64,000 nucleotides of DNA from OMPR01 sp965183835 (GCA_965183835.1 CBCYME010000018.1:113012-177011), one strand, 5' to 3'; positions 16,527-24,952 are shown, counted from the stretch's first letter. Program-made: numbers and translations. The notes: generated from the letters alone by a model not told the origin.

Positions 16527-17219
16527 ATGTTTGCCCGCGAAGCCCTGACCTACACCACCCTGCCCCTGCCCGACCGTGTCGACCTGTCGGACGAAGAAAT
16601 GCGCGCTGCTGCATTGGACTTTTACGACGTTATGCGCAAACGGCACACGGTGCGCGATTACACGGATCAGCCGGTTCCTCGGGATATCATCGAACGCTGC
16701 ATTGAAACGGCTGGCACTGCCCCGTCAGGTGCAAATCATCAGCCCTGGCATTTTGTGGCCGTTGCCAACCCGGCCCTGAAACAGCGCATCCGCGAGGAAG
16801 CCGAAGAAGAAGAGCGCCGGTTTTACGAAGGGGGCGCTGGGGACGAGTGGATAAAGGCGCTGGAGCCCATCGGCACCAACGCAGTCAAAGAACACCTGAC
16901 AGTTGCGCCTTGGCTGATCATTGTTTTTGCCCAGCGTTGGGGGCAATTCGAAGACGGAACTCGTTACAAAAACTATTACGTACCCGAAAGCGTCAACATC
17001 GCGACCGGGTTCTTGCTGGCTGCCCTGCACCACGCCGGGCTCAGCACCCTCACGCACACCCCGAACCCGATGCGTTTCCTGAACGAAGCGTTGGGCCGAC
17101 CCGCCTCTGAGAAACCAACGATGATCATTGCCGTGGGGCACCCAGCCCAAGACGCGACGGTGCCGCAGGTGGCTAAAATGAAGAAACCCATGGATCAGAT
17201 TGCCACCATTCTAGAATGA
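16527..17219 (+). CDS. Iodotyrosine deiodinase-like nitroreductase-fold flavoprotein
   Basis: 230 aa from ATG 16527 (GGAG upstream; the earlier ATG at 16500 has none). Nitroreductase FMN fold: RKRHTVRDYTDQPVP and TAPSGANHQPWHFV bind FMN. Residues E96, Y100 and K121 lie in REEAEEEERRFY and GTNAVKEHL with the same spacing (4 and 21) as Glu157-Tyr161-Lys182 of human iodotyrosine deiodinase, the substrate-zwitterion ligands. The C-terminus KKPMDQIATIL also matches. The enzyme may reductively dehalogenate halotyrosines with reduced FMN. No obvious partner; it follows the argP-like gene by 39 bp. Substrate is inference. Confidence 0.83.
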   Translation: MFAREALTYTTLPLPDRVDLSDEEMRAAALDFYDVMRKRHTVRDYTDQPVPRDIIERCIETAGTAPSGANHQPWHFVAVANPALKQRIREEAEEEERRFYEGGAGDEWIKALEPIGTNAVKEHLTVAPWLIIVFAQRWGQFEDGTRYKNYYVPESVNIATGFLLAALHHAGLSTLTHTPNPMRFLNEALGRPASEKPTMIIAVGHPAQDATVPQVAKMKKPMDQIATILE

Positions 17220-17268
17220 TGTCGTCTTTGTAATTGATCCACAGTGCGAAGCCGCGCACTGTGGCGAT

Positions 17269-18111
17269 ATGCAGAGTGATCCACCCTCTTTGGCGCGTGT
17301 GTTCTGGCTTTGGGTGGCCGTACCACGCGTTGCCATTTATGCTGCTTTAATGGCAGTTGGGGCGGCTCTGACCCTGCCCTTGATCCCGCTTTACGTGATG
17401 ATGGTTTGCGATATCGCGTTCTTTTGCTGGCAGGCCTTGCGGTTTCAACGCTCAGCTGATGCCTATGTCTCGGGACTTGGCAGTATGATCCCGGTTTGGG
17501 GTGGCTATCTTGCGTTGCTGCTGGCGGCCTCTTTGATGAGCGCGCAATGGTGGGGATTAGGTTTAGCGGCCTATGCCCCGCCAGAGGCTGAGCTGTTTAC
17601 CGATCGGATGGATCGAGAACACGCCGCCGCATATACCCTTAGGGTGTCTGAAAATGGTGAAACGCTGCTGTTCTCTGGCGATATCACCTTTGGCCTGACC
17701 AAACGCGCGGATGAATTGATCAAAACCAACCCCACCCTGCGATCCGTAAACCTGACAAGTGCGGGGGGCCACATTTACGAAGCCCGAGGCTTCGCCCGAT
17801 TGATTTTAAATCAAAAGCTGGACACGCAGGCGGTCGGCGCCTGCAGCTCGGCCTGCACTCTGGTATTCATTGCAGGAACAAAACGAAGCCTCGCCCCCAA
17901 AGCCAGTTTGGGGTTTCATCAATATGCCCTGAACTTTGCCACCGCCCTGCCCCATCTTGACCTGCAAGAGGAACAGGACAAAGACCGTGCCTTTTTCCGC
18001 GACCAAGGCGTAAGCCTGCAATTTCTCACCCGAATGTTTGAGACACCAAGTGAAAAATTGTGGTCCCCCACGCGCACCGAAGCAACCGCAGCAGGGCTTA
18101 CCACCCCCTAG
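17269..18111 (+). CDS. Membrane protein with ClpP/crotonase-like periplasmic domain (COG3904-like)
   Basis: 280 aa. Three to four membrane helices occupy residues 10-100. The C-terminal domain resembles ClpP/crotonase proteases: VNLTSAGGHIYEARGFARL (oxyanion-type Gly-Gly), then GACSSACTLVFIAG with the presumptive nucleophile Ser193 or Ser194, and SLGFHQY with His217. The Cys pair around the Ser (Cys192, Cys196) recurs in this family. A membrane-tethered hydrolase facing the periplasm is the likely picture, but no substrate is known. It stands alone between the deiodinase-like gene and a convergent oxygenase gene. Confidence 0.65.
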   Translation: MQSDPPSLARVFWLWVAVPRVAIYAALMAVGAALTLPLIPLYVMMVCDIAFFCWQALRFQRSADAYVSGLGSMIPVWGGYLALLLAASLMSAQWWGLGLAAYAPPEAELFTDRMDREHAAAYTLRVSENGETLLFSGDITFGLTKRADELIKTNPTLRSVNLTSAGGHIYEARGFARLILNQKLDTQAVGACSSACTLVFIAGTKRSLAPKASLGFHQYALNFATALPHLDLQEEQDKDRAFFRDQGVSLQFLTRMFETPSEKLWSPTRTEATAAGLTTP

Positions 18112-18117
18112 CCCGAC

Positions 18118-19131
18118 CTAGCCAAACGTTGCGGCCAAATGCGGAAAACTATCCAGGAACCGACCAAACTTGTGCCGTCCACAGGTCACCGGATCATATC
18201 GCACGGGATTGCCCGCATTGATACAACTTGGGATAGGGGCAAATTCCGCATCATAATCCGCATCAATGAAAAACGGGATGGAATACCGTTCACGCCCGCT
18301 CGTGTTTACGACCCGATGCAAGTTCGCAAGGTAAACGTCATTGGTTAGCCGCTGGATCAGATCCCCGATGTTGATCACAAAGGTATCCGGAATCGGTGGT
18401 CCCTGCACCCAGACACCATCACGGTTCATGACTTGCAGCCCGCCGACATCATCCTGCGCAAGAATGGTTAGGTTGCCGTAATCCGTATGCGCCCCGATCC
18501 CCATCACGCTTTCATCTATTTTGCCAACCTGAGGTGGGTAATGCAGCAATCGCTGAATGCTGATCGGGTTCCGCATTTTCGAGGCGAAAAACTCAGCGGA
18601 CAAATCCAAGCTCAGCGCGAGCCCACGCAACAAGATCAAGGACAGCTTTTTCATTTCTTCGTGGTAGGCATAGATCGCCGGCTGAAAGGCAGGCAGCTGA
18701 TCTGGCCACTGATTGGCTCCGAAAAACGGCATCTCAACACCTGGTGTTTCCGGCCCAAGATCAAAACACTCTTTCAGGTCTTTTGTTTTCGCGGGGTTGG
18801 TATTTTCACCGAATATTTCAATATACCCCCGCATCGCAACGCCAGAATTACCCACATGCAACGCCATCTTGTCGTCAATTGGCAGGTCAAAAAACGCCTT
18901 TGCCGGCGCAAATGCAGCCTCAACAATACCAAAGGACACTCCATGGTTCTTTACATACATGAACCCAGCATTGGACAGGGCCCAACGGATTTCTTTGGCA
19001 ACACCAAAGGGATCACGGCCGTCCAGCAAAGGCCCGATATCGACAACAGGTATGGCATCAAAGGATTGGCGCGAGGCACGCAGGTTATCCGCAAGGTGGG
19101 GCAAAGCTAAATCAGGCAAGGTGATCTCCAT
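18118..19131 (-). CDS. 2-oxoglutarate/Fe(II) oxygenase of the isopenicillin N synthase family
   Basis: 337 aa. N-terminal DIOX_N region (IPVVDIGPLLDGRDPFGVA, ALSNAGFMYVKNHGV) and C-terminal double-stranded beta-helix with the iron facial triad His215-x-Asp217 (GIGAHTDYGN) and His272 (NLHRVVN). RYSIPFF provides the 2-oxoglutarate-binding Arg-x-Ser. It should hydroxylate or desaturate an unknown small molecule. Stand-alone gene, convergent with its left neighbour. Confidence 0.85.
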   Translation of the reverse strand: MEITLPDLALPHLADNLRASRQSFDAIPVVDIGPLLDGRDPFGVAKEIRWALSNAGFMYVKNHGVSFGIVEAAFAPAKAFFDLPIDDKMALHVGNSGVAMRGYIEIFGENTNPAKTKDLKECFDLGPETPGVEMPFFGANQWPDQLPAFQPAIYAYHEEMKKLSLILLRGLALSLDLSAEFFASKMRNPISIQRLLHYPPQVGKIDESVMGIGAHTDYGNLTILAQDDVGGLQVMNRDGVWVQGPPIPDTFVINIGDLIQRLTNDVYLANLHRVVNTSGRERYSIPFFIDADYDAEFAPIPSCINAGNPVRYDPVTCGRHKFGRFLDSFPHLAATFG

Positions 19132-19503
19132 GTTCTGCCACCAGAAACAAGAAAGGACCGCACTCTGACAATTGTGAAAAAATTCACGCCGCTTGAGGAC
19201 ACCTCATCTCAAGATCTGCGCTTGTGGCAAACAGAAAGCCCTCCCACCCTTTGGTAATGCCAGTCCAAGCGCTACAAGACATAGCGCCATCAACTCAAAC
19301 GCAGACAGGATCCCGGCCCTTAGAAGACGGATTGCCGACTGGTTCAGGCGATTTCAGACACGACAGGACTTACGAAATGATCCGCCTTCGACCTCCAGCC
19401 AGAACGTTCCAGGAGGGGTATGAAAAAGAATTTGAAAATTGCGCATTTCGGGCCTTTTTCCATCTTGCAGAGGAAGATCTTTGATACTATTGAAGCGCCA
19501 TCG
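19132..19503. other. Intergenic region upstream of tRNA-Thr
   Basis: No convincing gene on either strand. It holds the promoter region of the oxygenase gene (left) and of the tRNA (right). A 42-codon frame at 19420-19548 has a perfect AGGAGG-like site but runs into the tRNA and is probably chance. Confidence 0.5.
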
Positions 19504-19579
19504 GCCCCTATAGCTCAGCTGGTAGAGCAACTGATTTGTAATCAGTAGGTCCGCGGTTCGAGTCCGTGTGGGGGCACCA
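19504..19579 (+). tRNA. tRNA-Thr (anticodon TGT)
   Basis: 76 nt with encoded CCA. Acceptor stem GCCCCTA / TGGGGGC, D-arm AGCTCAGCTGGTAGAGC, anticodon stem-loop CTGATTTGTAATCAG with TGT, T-arm with GGTTCGAGTCC. It reads ACA threonine codons. It is the probable insertion site of the integrative element that starts just downstream. Confidence 0.97.
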
Positions 19580-19681
19580 ATTTCCAATTCATTAAAGTCC
19601 AAAGACATCCGAAAAGCCCTGTGATACATGGGTTTTGGCGATGTTCTTTGTCCGGTGCCGTCCTAGGGCGTTTGGTGGAAT

Positions 19682-19704
19682 GCCCCCAGATTGGGGGGCT
19701 TTTT
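19682..19704 (+). terminator. Intrinsic terminator between tRNA-Thr and integrase
   Basis: GCCCCC (19682-19687) and GGGGGC (19694-19699) form the stem, followed by TTTTT. It would end the tRNA-Thr transcript before the integrase fragment. Confidence 0.75.
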
Positions 19705-19743
19705 GGGGGCTTCGTGACTTTGGTGAAATGGCGAGGCCCCCAG

Positions 19744-20280
19744 ATGCCGCTCAGTGACGTTCAGATTCGAAATCTAAAACCCAAAGCCAAATCCTACAAA
19801 GTTTCCGACTTTGAGGGGCTTTTCATTCTTGTGACCCCCTCCGGATCTAAGCTCTGGAATGTGAAGTATCGACTGCACGGCAAGGAGAAAAAACTGTCTC
19901 TGGGTGCGTATCCAGCCATCTCTCTTGCACAGGCTCGAATGCTGAAAGAGGAAGCCCGCGCCAAAATTGCTCAAGGCACCGATCCGTCCGAAGCGAAGCA
20001 GGAGGCCAAGCGCGAAACCCAGGAAGCACAAAGCCATACGTTCGCCAAGATTGGGGATTCGTTTCTGGAGAAGCAACGCAAAGAGGGCAAAACCCAAGCC
20101 ACTCTCGACAAAACGATTTATCATTTGAAACTCGCGAACGCGGATTTTGGACGAAAACCCATCACCGAAATCACCGCGCCAATGATCCTGATGTGTCTTC
20201 GCAAAGTCGAAGCTAAGGGCAACTATGAGACAGCTCACCGGTTGCGTGCTCGGATTTCAACAAAGCCGTTTTGCCTTTGA
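19744..20280 (+). pseudogene. P4-type tyrosine integrase, N-terminal fragment
   Basis: Start ATG 19744 (MPLSDVQIRNLKPKAKSYKV). It carries the N-terminal arm DNA-binding domain (DUF4102) and the SAM-like core-binding domain up to about residue 172 (KVEAKGNYETAHRLRARIS). Then the frame leaves the family at about 20262 and stops after a few foreign residues. The catalytic domain (Arg, Lys, HxxR, Tyr) is missing here. The matching C-terminal piece lies at 21706-22143 on the opposite strand. The position directly after tRNA-Thr is the usual place for such an integrase. Confidence 0.85.
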
Positions 20281-20569
20281 TAGGGGATACTATCGCAGCC
20301 ATCCCGACAGGCCGTCGGGCAGCTCCACACCCCGGACAGAAGAAATCATCCGGCCCAAGTGGACGCTTGGCAGCCTTGTACTTTCCCCGAAGATAGAAAC
20401 GGATTGACTCGCCAGAAAGAAGGTACGGCTTGCGGGAACTCATGACTGGGAGGCCGTCTTTGATCCAACTGCGAATGGTCGCAGGTGTTTTGCCCAAAGC
20501 AGCCGCAGCTTCGTTTATGTCGTATGTGAGTGCTGCCTTGACCGCCATCGGGTTGGCGCGTTTACCCAT
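20213..20569 (-). pseudogene. Island-borne helix-turn-helix protein, C-terminally truncated
   Basis: Start ATG 20569 overlaps the end of the AlpA-like gene. The N-terminus, MGKRANPMAVKAALTYDINE and AAALGKTPATIRSWIKDGLP, is a MerR/AlpA-like helix-turn-helix; then LSGESIRFYLRGKYKAAKRP and a zinc-ribbon-like start (FFCPGCGAARRP). Similar proteins follow integrases in Rhodobacterales islands and continue with a second Cys pair. Here the frame runs at about 20262 into DNA antisense to the integrase fragment, so the end is lost at the same junction that cuts the integrase. Confidence 0.7.
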
Positions 20570-20771
20570 TCTCCCGATCCTCAAAAAGAGCCCGAATGTG
20601 TTCGACTTTCCAAACTGTTGTGCGCGGCCCAAGCTTTTGCGGTTGCGGAAACCGCCCATCTTTGACGCCTTGCCACCACGTCGACTTTGAAACAGGAATT
20701 GGGCCCGCCGGAGCCAAAATTTGAGAAAGTCTCACGAACCCTGTAAGGGGGAAGTTGCTAGTATCAGACAT
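20562..20771 (-). CDS. AlpA-family phage/island regulator
   Basis: 69 aa. It begins MSDTSNFPLTGFVRLSQILA and continues VSKSTWWQGVKDGRFPQPQK, then GPRTTVWKVEHIRALFED: the small winged helix-turn-helix of AlpA/excisionase proteins, which control integrase expression or excision. Complete. It overlaps the next gene by eight bases, so it was part of one transcript with its neighbours. Confidence 0.82.
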   Translation of the reverse strand: MSDTSNFPLTGFVRLSQILAPAGPIPVSKSTWWQGVKDGRFPQPQKLGPRTTVWKVEHIRALFEDRENG

Positions 20772-20860
20772 TGTTCCATCTCGTTTGTTGAAGATGGATC
20801 AGGTCTAACTTGGTCGGGAGTGTAACTGGCGGAACTAGGTTTGGGCGAAACCGAATTAGG

Positions 20861-21697
20861 TTATTTTTCGACGTCTCGACCCAACAATTCCGCAGCTTCT
20901 TTGAGTTTCTGGCGAATGGTATCATCACTGACAGGGAGCCCAAGCCGCTCCAAAATACCTTCCAACTCCTTAGGAAATGGGCTTCTTGAAGCGGCGTGAT
21001 CATACCCATAGCCATCCAAAGCCATCGCGATCAGCATCTTGTACAAAGTTTGACGTTCGCGACTGGCAACCTCCTTTGGACCGCTGTCTTGAAGTGTACC
21101 TTCAAAACGCTCCAACTCTTGCTTAGTGAACCCCAACTCTGACAAAGCTGGCCAATCTCCAGACGGGTAGTATCCGCGCACGTCATGCATGCTTAATCGG
21201 TCGTCTGGAAACATGCTCTTTATGGATACACTATCGAAAGACTCCATTACCTGGAAAACGTGTCCATCATCACTTTCGACAAAAAACCCATCTAAGGAAA
21301 CCAGTTCCCCTCCGGTATTCGTCAAATGCGCTCTCAGATAGTCTTCCAATGCACCACATAGCTCTAGTAGCAAACGATGTGGGCCGTCCAAAATCGAAAT
21401 ACTCTTTCGACCTTCCAAAGGAAAAAAATCCTTGAACTCAACATTCACTGTCTTACCCTCCCCTCCCGAAGGCAGAATAGGTTTGTTCTCCTTGTCGAAC
21501 GACAGTGGCAACGAACGAGTTTGATATACAACTTCTCGGGTAGAGACATGTCGCATAAACCAATGAAGGCAAATATGGCCGTCAAGCGCCAGCTCGAGAA
21601 CCGTAGCTGAACTCACTTCTTCCTCAAGCGTTAGAGAAAGTCTCTCCGCAGCATCTTGAATAGAATACCACTGTTTAAGTTTATAGATCTTTTTCAA
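20861..21697 (-). CDS. Island hypothetical protein accompanying integrases
   Basis: 278 aa from a TTG at 21697 (MKKIYKLKQWYSIQDAAERL); a start further upstream would overlap the integrase end. The N-terminus looks like a helix-turn-helix (SIQDAAERLSLTLEEEV) followed by VLELALDGHI. The C-terminus has SRERQTLYKMLIAMALDGYG and DDTIRQKLKEAAELLGR, again a putative DNA-binding helix pair. Such proteins often sit directly after P4-type integrases in Rhodobacterales islands; function unknown. It immediately follows the integrase C-terminal fragment on the same strand. Confidence 0.65.
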   Translation of the reverse strand: MKKIYKLKQWYSIQDAAERLSLTLEEEVSSATVLELALDGHICLHWFMRHVSTREVVYQTRSLPLSFDKENKPILPSGGEGKTVNVEFKDFFPLEGRKSISILDGPHRLLLELCGALEDYLRAHLTNTGGELVSLDGFFVESDDGHVFQVMESFDSVSIKSMFPDDRLSMHDVRGYYPSGDWPALSELGFTKQELERFEGTLQDSGPKEVASRERQTLYKMLIAMALDGYGYDHAASRSPFPKELEGILERLGLPVSDDTIRQKLKEAAELLGRDVEK

Positions 21698-21705
21698 ATC
21701 AATGC

Positions 21706-22143
21706 TCAGGTTGGTCTGAGACCATCCAACATCGTCGCCCACCAATCTGCAAGCCTTACACGTTCATCCCAATATTTCCCCCGATTGTATGCCTTGCGCA
21801 CTTCATTGCGTTCGACATGTGCAAGCGCCGCTTCAATTGCATCAGGGTTCCACAGCCCGCTTTCATTCGCCAACGTGGAAAAACTAGCGCGAAACCCATG
21901 CGCGGTCATTTCGTCGCCGGAATACCCCATGCGGCGCAAGGCAGCGTTCAATGTGTTATCCGACATAGGCCGATGCCAAGAACGCAACGATGGAAAGAGA
22001 TATTCAGCATCGCCTGAAATCTCCCGCAGCTCCGTCAAAAGTTCGGTGGCTTGGTTTGGCAACGGCACATTGTGATCGCGACGCATCTTCATTTTGGCCG
22101 CAGGGATAGACCAAACCTTAGCCTCGAAATCGACCTCCTGCCA
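21706..22143 (-). pseudogene. P4-type tyrosine integrase, C-terminal catalytic fragment
   Basis: 145 residues beginning at the IS21 boundary with WQEVDFEAKVWSIPAAKMKM and ending at the natural stop (LRPT). It has the catalytic Lys region (AAKMKMRRDHNVPL), the HxxR box (TAHGFRASFSTLANESG), the second His (ALAHVERNEVR) and the nucleophile Tyr (KAYNRGKYWDERV). The N-terminal half is absent on this strand. It continues the family alignment of the + strand fragment at 19744-20262 after a gap of about 75 residues, so both are probably parts of one gene separated by an inversion. Confidence 0.83.
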
Positions 22144-22204
22144 TGTTGAATGTCACTGAGAACTGACCCGGTAGAGGTCAGAATTGTCACTGAGAAATGA
22201 CCCG
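22144..22204. repeat. Left end of the IS21 element
   Basis: Outer terminal repeat 22144-22173 plus inner copy TTGTCACTGAGAAATGACCCG at 22184-22204. The istA start codon is 52 bases further in. Confidence 0.88.
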
Positions 22205-22256
22205 TGTGTAACCGTGCTCCTGACGGGATGTGTTGGGGGTTATTGGAGTGATAGAC

Positions 22257-23783
22257 ATGGGATTTTTGAGCGTTATTCGACGGTGGGCACTGAGGGACAA
22301 GATGCCCATTCGCGAAATTTCACGGCGAACTGGGCTGTCTCGCAATACCATCAGAAAATACCTTCGTGAGGGGATTGTTGAGCCGCAGTTTCGAACACCT
22401 TCGCGGCCAACCAAGCTGGATCCTTACGTGGACAAGTTGTCGACCTGGCTGGTGACGGAGCAGCGCAAATCGCGCAAAGACAGGCGCACGGCCAAGCAGA
22501 TGCATGCCGATCTGGTGAAGCTTGGCTTTGATGGGTCGTATGAGAGGGTCGCGGCCTTTGTGCGGGTGTGGAAGGTGGATCGGCAGCGTGCGCAGCAAAC
22601 GACTGGGCGGGGGACATTCGTGCCGCTGGTGTTTCAACCTGGCGAGGCGTTCCAGTTCGATTGGAGCGAGGATTGGGCCATTATCGGCGGTGAACGGGTC
22701 AAGCTTCAGGTCGCCCATATCAAACTGTCACATAGCCGGGCGTTTCTGGTGCGGGCCTATTTGTTGCAGACACACGAGATGCTGTTTGACGCCCATTGGC
22801 ATGCTTTCCGTGTCTTTGGCGGAATCCCAAGCCGCGGCATCTACGACAACATGAAGGCGGCAGTGGACAAGGTTGGTCGTGGCAAGCAGCGTGATGTGAA
22901 TGCGCGCTTTCTGGCCATGACCAGCCACTACGTCTACGAGCCTGAGTTTTGCAATCCGGCCGCGGGCTGGGAGAAAGGCCAGGTTGAGAAGAACGTCCGC
23001 GATGCGCGCCATCGTCTGTGGCAGGTCGCTCCAGAATTCTCTGATCTTGAAGCGTTGAACAACTGGCTGGAAGAGCGCTGTAAGGTACTTTGGGCAGAGA
23101 CGGCACATGGTAGCTTACCCGGTAGTATTGCCGACATCTGGGAGGCTGAGAAACCTGCGTTGATGCCATTGCCAACGGCCTTTGACGGCTTTGTTGAGCA
23201 AAGTAAGCGGGTGTCACCAACCTGCCTGATCACCTTTGATCGTACCCGATACAGCGTTCCGGCGAGCTTCGCGAACCGTCCGGTCAGTTTGCACATCTAC
23301 CCCGAGCAGTTGGTCGTCGTGGCCGAAGGGGCCGTGATTTGCAGGCATGAACGCATCATTGAGAGGTCACACCGTCAGCCTGGCCGCGTCATCTATGACT
23401 GGCGGCATTATTTGGCTGTGCTCCAGCGTAAGCCGGGCGCGCTGCGCAACGGTGCCCCGTTCATGGAAATGCCCGATCCCTTCCGACAATTGCAGGATCT
23501 TATGATGAGAAAGCCGGGCGGTGACCGAGAAATGGTCGATATCCTGTCGTTGGTTCTGCACCATGATGAACAGGCCGTGCTCTGCGCTGTAGAAATGGCG
23601 CTGGAAGCGGGCGTGCCGACCAAGACTCATGTGCTGAACCTGCTTCACAGGCTGGTGGATGGCACTCCGACCGACCAACCCGATGTAACGCCACCTTCAG
23701 CCCTGGCCCTGGACAAGGAACCTGAGGCCAATGTCAGCCGCTACGACGGGCTGCGGCAAGGAGGTACGCGTCATGCGTCATGA
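22257..23783 (+). CDS. istA: IS21 transposase
   Basis: 508 aa from ATG 22257 (MGFLSVIRRWALRDKMPIRE). N-terminal helix-turn-helix: IREISRRTGLSRNTIRKYLR. DDE integrase core: FQFDWSEDWAIIGGERV (first Asp), GIPSRGIYDNMKAAVDKVG (second Asp) and NPAAGWEKGQVEKNVRDAR (Glu). The C-terminal beta-barrel region follows. Full length and free of stops, so it looks functional. It overlaps istB by 11 bases. Confidence 0.93.
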   Translation: MGFLSVIRRWALRDKMPIREISRRTGLSRNTIRKYLREGIVEPQFRTPSRPTKLDPYVDKLSTWLVTEQRKSRKDRRTAKQMHADLVKLGFDGSYERVAAFVRVWKVDRQRAQQTTGRGTFVPLVFQPGEAFQFDWSEDWAIIGGERVKLQVAHIKLSHSRAFLVRAYLLQTHEMLFDAHWHAFRVFGGIPSRGIYDNMKAAVDKVGRGKQRDVNARFLAMTSHYVYEPEFCNPAAGWEKGQVEKNVRDARHRLWQVAPEFSDLEALNNWLEERCKVLWAETAHGSLPGSIADIWEAEKPALMPLPTAFDGFVEQSKRVSPTCLITFDRTRYSVPASFANRPVSLHIYPEQLVVVAEGAVICRHERIIERSHRQPGRVIYDWRHYLAVLQRKPGALRNGAPFMEMPDPFRQLQDLMMRKPGGDREMVDILSLVLHHDEQAVLCAVEMALEAGVPTKTHVLNLLHRLVDGTPTDQPDVTPPSALALDKEPEANVSRYDGLRQGGTRHAS

Positions 23784-24564
23784 TCCTGCCGGTGCCGCCA
23801 TCATCATCATGCTGCGCAGCCTGAAGATGCCGGGCATGGCGCAGGCCGTGGGCGATCTAATCGAACAGGGGGCACCTGCATTCGATGCAGCCGTCCCCAT
23901 ACTCTCGCAGTTGCTCAAGGCGGAAATGGCCGAACGAGAGGTGCGCTCCATCGCCTACCACATGAAGGCAGCGCGCTTTCCGGCCTACAAGGATCTGTCC
24001 GGCTTCAGCTTCTCCGACAGCGAGATCAACGAAGCTCTGGTCCAGCAACTGCATCGCTGTGAGTTCATGGAAGGGGCTGAGAATGTTGTTCTGATCGGAG
24101 GGCCAGGCACAGGGAAATCGCATGTTGCGACCGCCCTCGGCGTTCAGGCCATCGAGCATCACCGCAAACGCGTGCGCTTCTTCTCAACAGTCGAGTTGGT
24201 TAATGCGTTGGAACAGGAAAAGACCCTCGGCAAGGCCGGAAAAATCGCTGAGGCACTGGTGAAGACAGACCTCGTGATCCTTGATGAACTTGGATACCTG
24301 CCGTTCAGCACATCAGGCGGCGCGTTGCTGTTCCACCTTCTCAGCAGACTCTATGAGCGCACCAGCGTGGTCATCACCACCAACCTCAGCTTCAGCGAAT
24401 GGGCAACGGTGTTCGGTGATGCCAAGATGACGACTGCTTTGCTCGACAGGCTTACCCACCGCTGCCACATTCTCGAGACTGGCAATGACAGCTATCGCTT
24501 CAAAGCCAGCTCCGAGATTGCGAAACAGAAACGGAAGGAAACACCAGCATTGACCACATCATGA
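23773..24564 (+). CDS. istB: IS21 helper ATPase
   Basis: 263 aa from ATG 23773 with GGAGG upstream, inside the end of istA. AAA+ ATPase related to DnaC: Walker A VVLIGGPGTGKSHVATALG, Walker B TDLVILDELGYLPFS, sensor-1 SVVITTNLSFSEW. IstB binds DNA and activates IstA for target selection. Intact. Confidence 0.94.
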   Translation: MRHDPAGAAIIIMLRSLKMPGMAQAVGDLIEQGAPAFDAAVPILSQLLKAEMAEREVRSIAYHMKAARFPAYKDLSGFSFSDSEINEALVQQLHRCEFMEGAENVVLIGGPGTGKSHVATALGVQAIEHHRKRVRFFSTVELVNALEQEKTLGKAGKIAEALVKTDLVILDELGYLPFSTSGGALLFHLLSRLYERTSVVITTNLSFSEWATVFGDAKMTTALLDRLTHRCHILETGNDSYRFKASSEIAKQKRKETPALTTS

Positions 24565-24586
24565 CGAACAAAGCATAACGACTGAG

Positions 24587-24637
24587 CGGGTCAAATCTCG
24601 GTGACAATACCGGGTCAGTTCTCAGTGACATTCAACA
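24587..24637. repeat. Right end of the IS21 element
   Basis: Inner copy 24587-24607 and outer terminal repeat 24608-24637, the exact reverse complement of the 30-bp left outer repeat. Confidence 0.88.
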
Positions 24638-24788
24638 CCACATCTGTATCTCGGTGCGCTGTGATCCATTTGTTCAGCGTCGACATCCCGACACCCAAAT
24701 CATCAGCTACCTGCTTACGCGTTAGCCCACTGGTTAGCGCGATACGCACCGCATCATGGCGGAATTCGTCCGTCCGTTTCTGTCCCAT
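24615..24788 (-). pseudogene. IS3-family transposase OrfA, truncated by the IS21 element
   Basis: From ATG 24788 (AAGGAGG upstream) the frame encodes MGQKRTDEFRHDAVRIALTS and GLTRKQVADDLGVGMSTLNK, the OrfA helix-turn-helix of a common Rhodobacterales IS3-type element. After TAHRDTDVV (about 50 residues) it crosses the IS21 end at 24637 and stops. The leucine zipper part and OrfB are missing. It records an older insertion that the IS21 element disrupted. Confidence 0.85.
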
Positions 24789-24952
24789 AGTCAGCCTCCT
24801 TTGTTGCAGTAAATGCCATCAAAGGAGCGGCATCAAACCGCGACAGGTCCAAAGCAACGCTTCAACTATCTGAGTTTAGATGAGCCTTGCGAGGCTACGA
24901 ATACCTAATGTGAAGCCACCCAACTCATCACGACACATCCCAAAATAGAGAG

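Larger units (their letters stand above)
22144..24637 (+). mobile_element. IS21-family insertion sequence (complete, 2494 bp)
   Basis: Bounded by 30-bp perfect inverted repeats at 22144-22173 and 24608-24637 that start 5'-TGTTGAATGTCACTGAG and end CGGTA. A second, imperfect copy of the same TTGTCAC...GACCCG unit lies inside each end (22184-22204 and 24587-24607), the nested terminal repeats characteristic of IS21 elements. It carries intact istA and istB. Only CCA is shared by the two flanks, so there is no normal 4-8 bp target duplication. The left flank is integrase and the right flank is IS3 orfA, which implies rearrangement or deletion after insertion. Confidence 0.9.

Noticed and set aside
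19420..19548. 42-codon ORF with a perfect AGGAGG-like site upstream of tRNA-Thr
   Set aside because: It reads into the tRNA gene and stops there; no recognisable protein. Probably chance.
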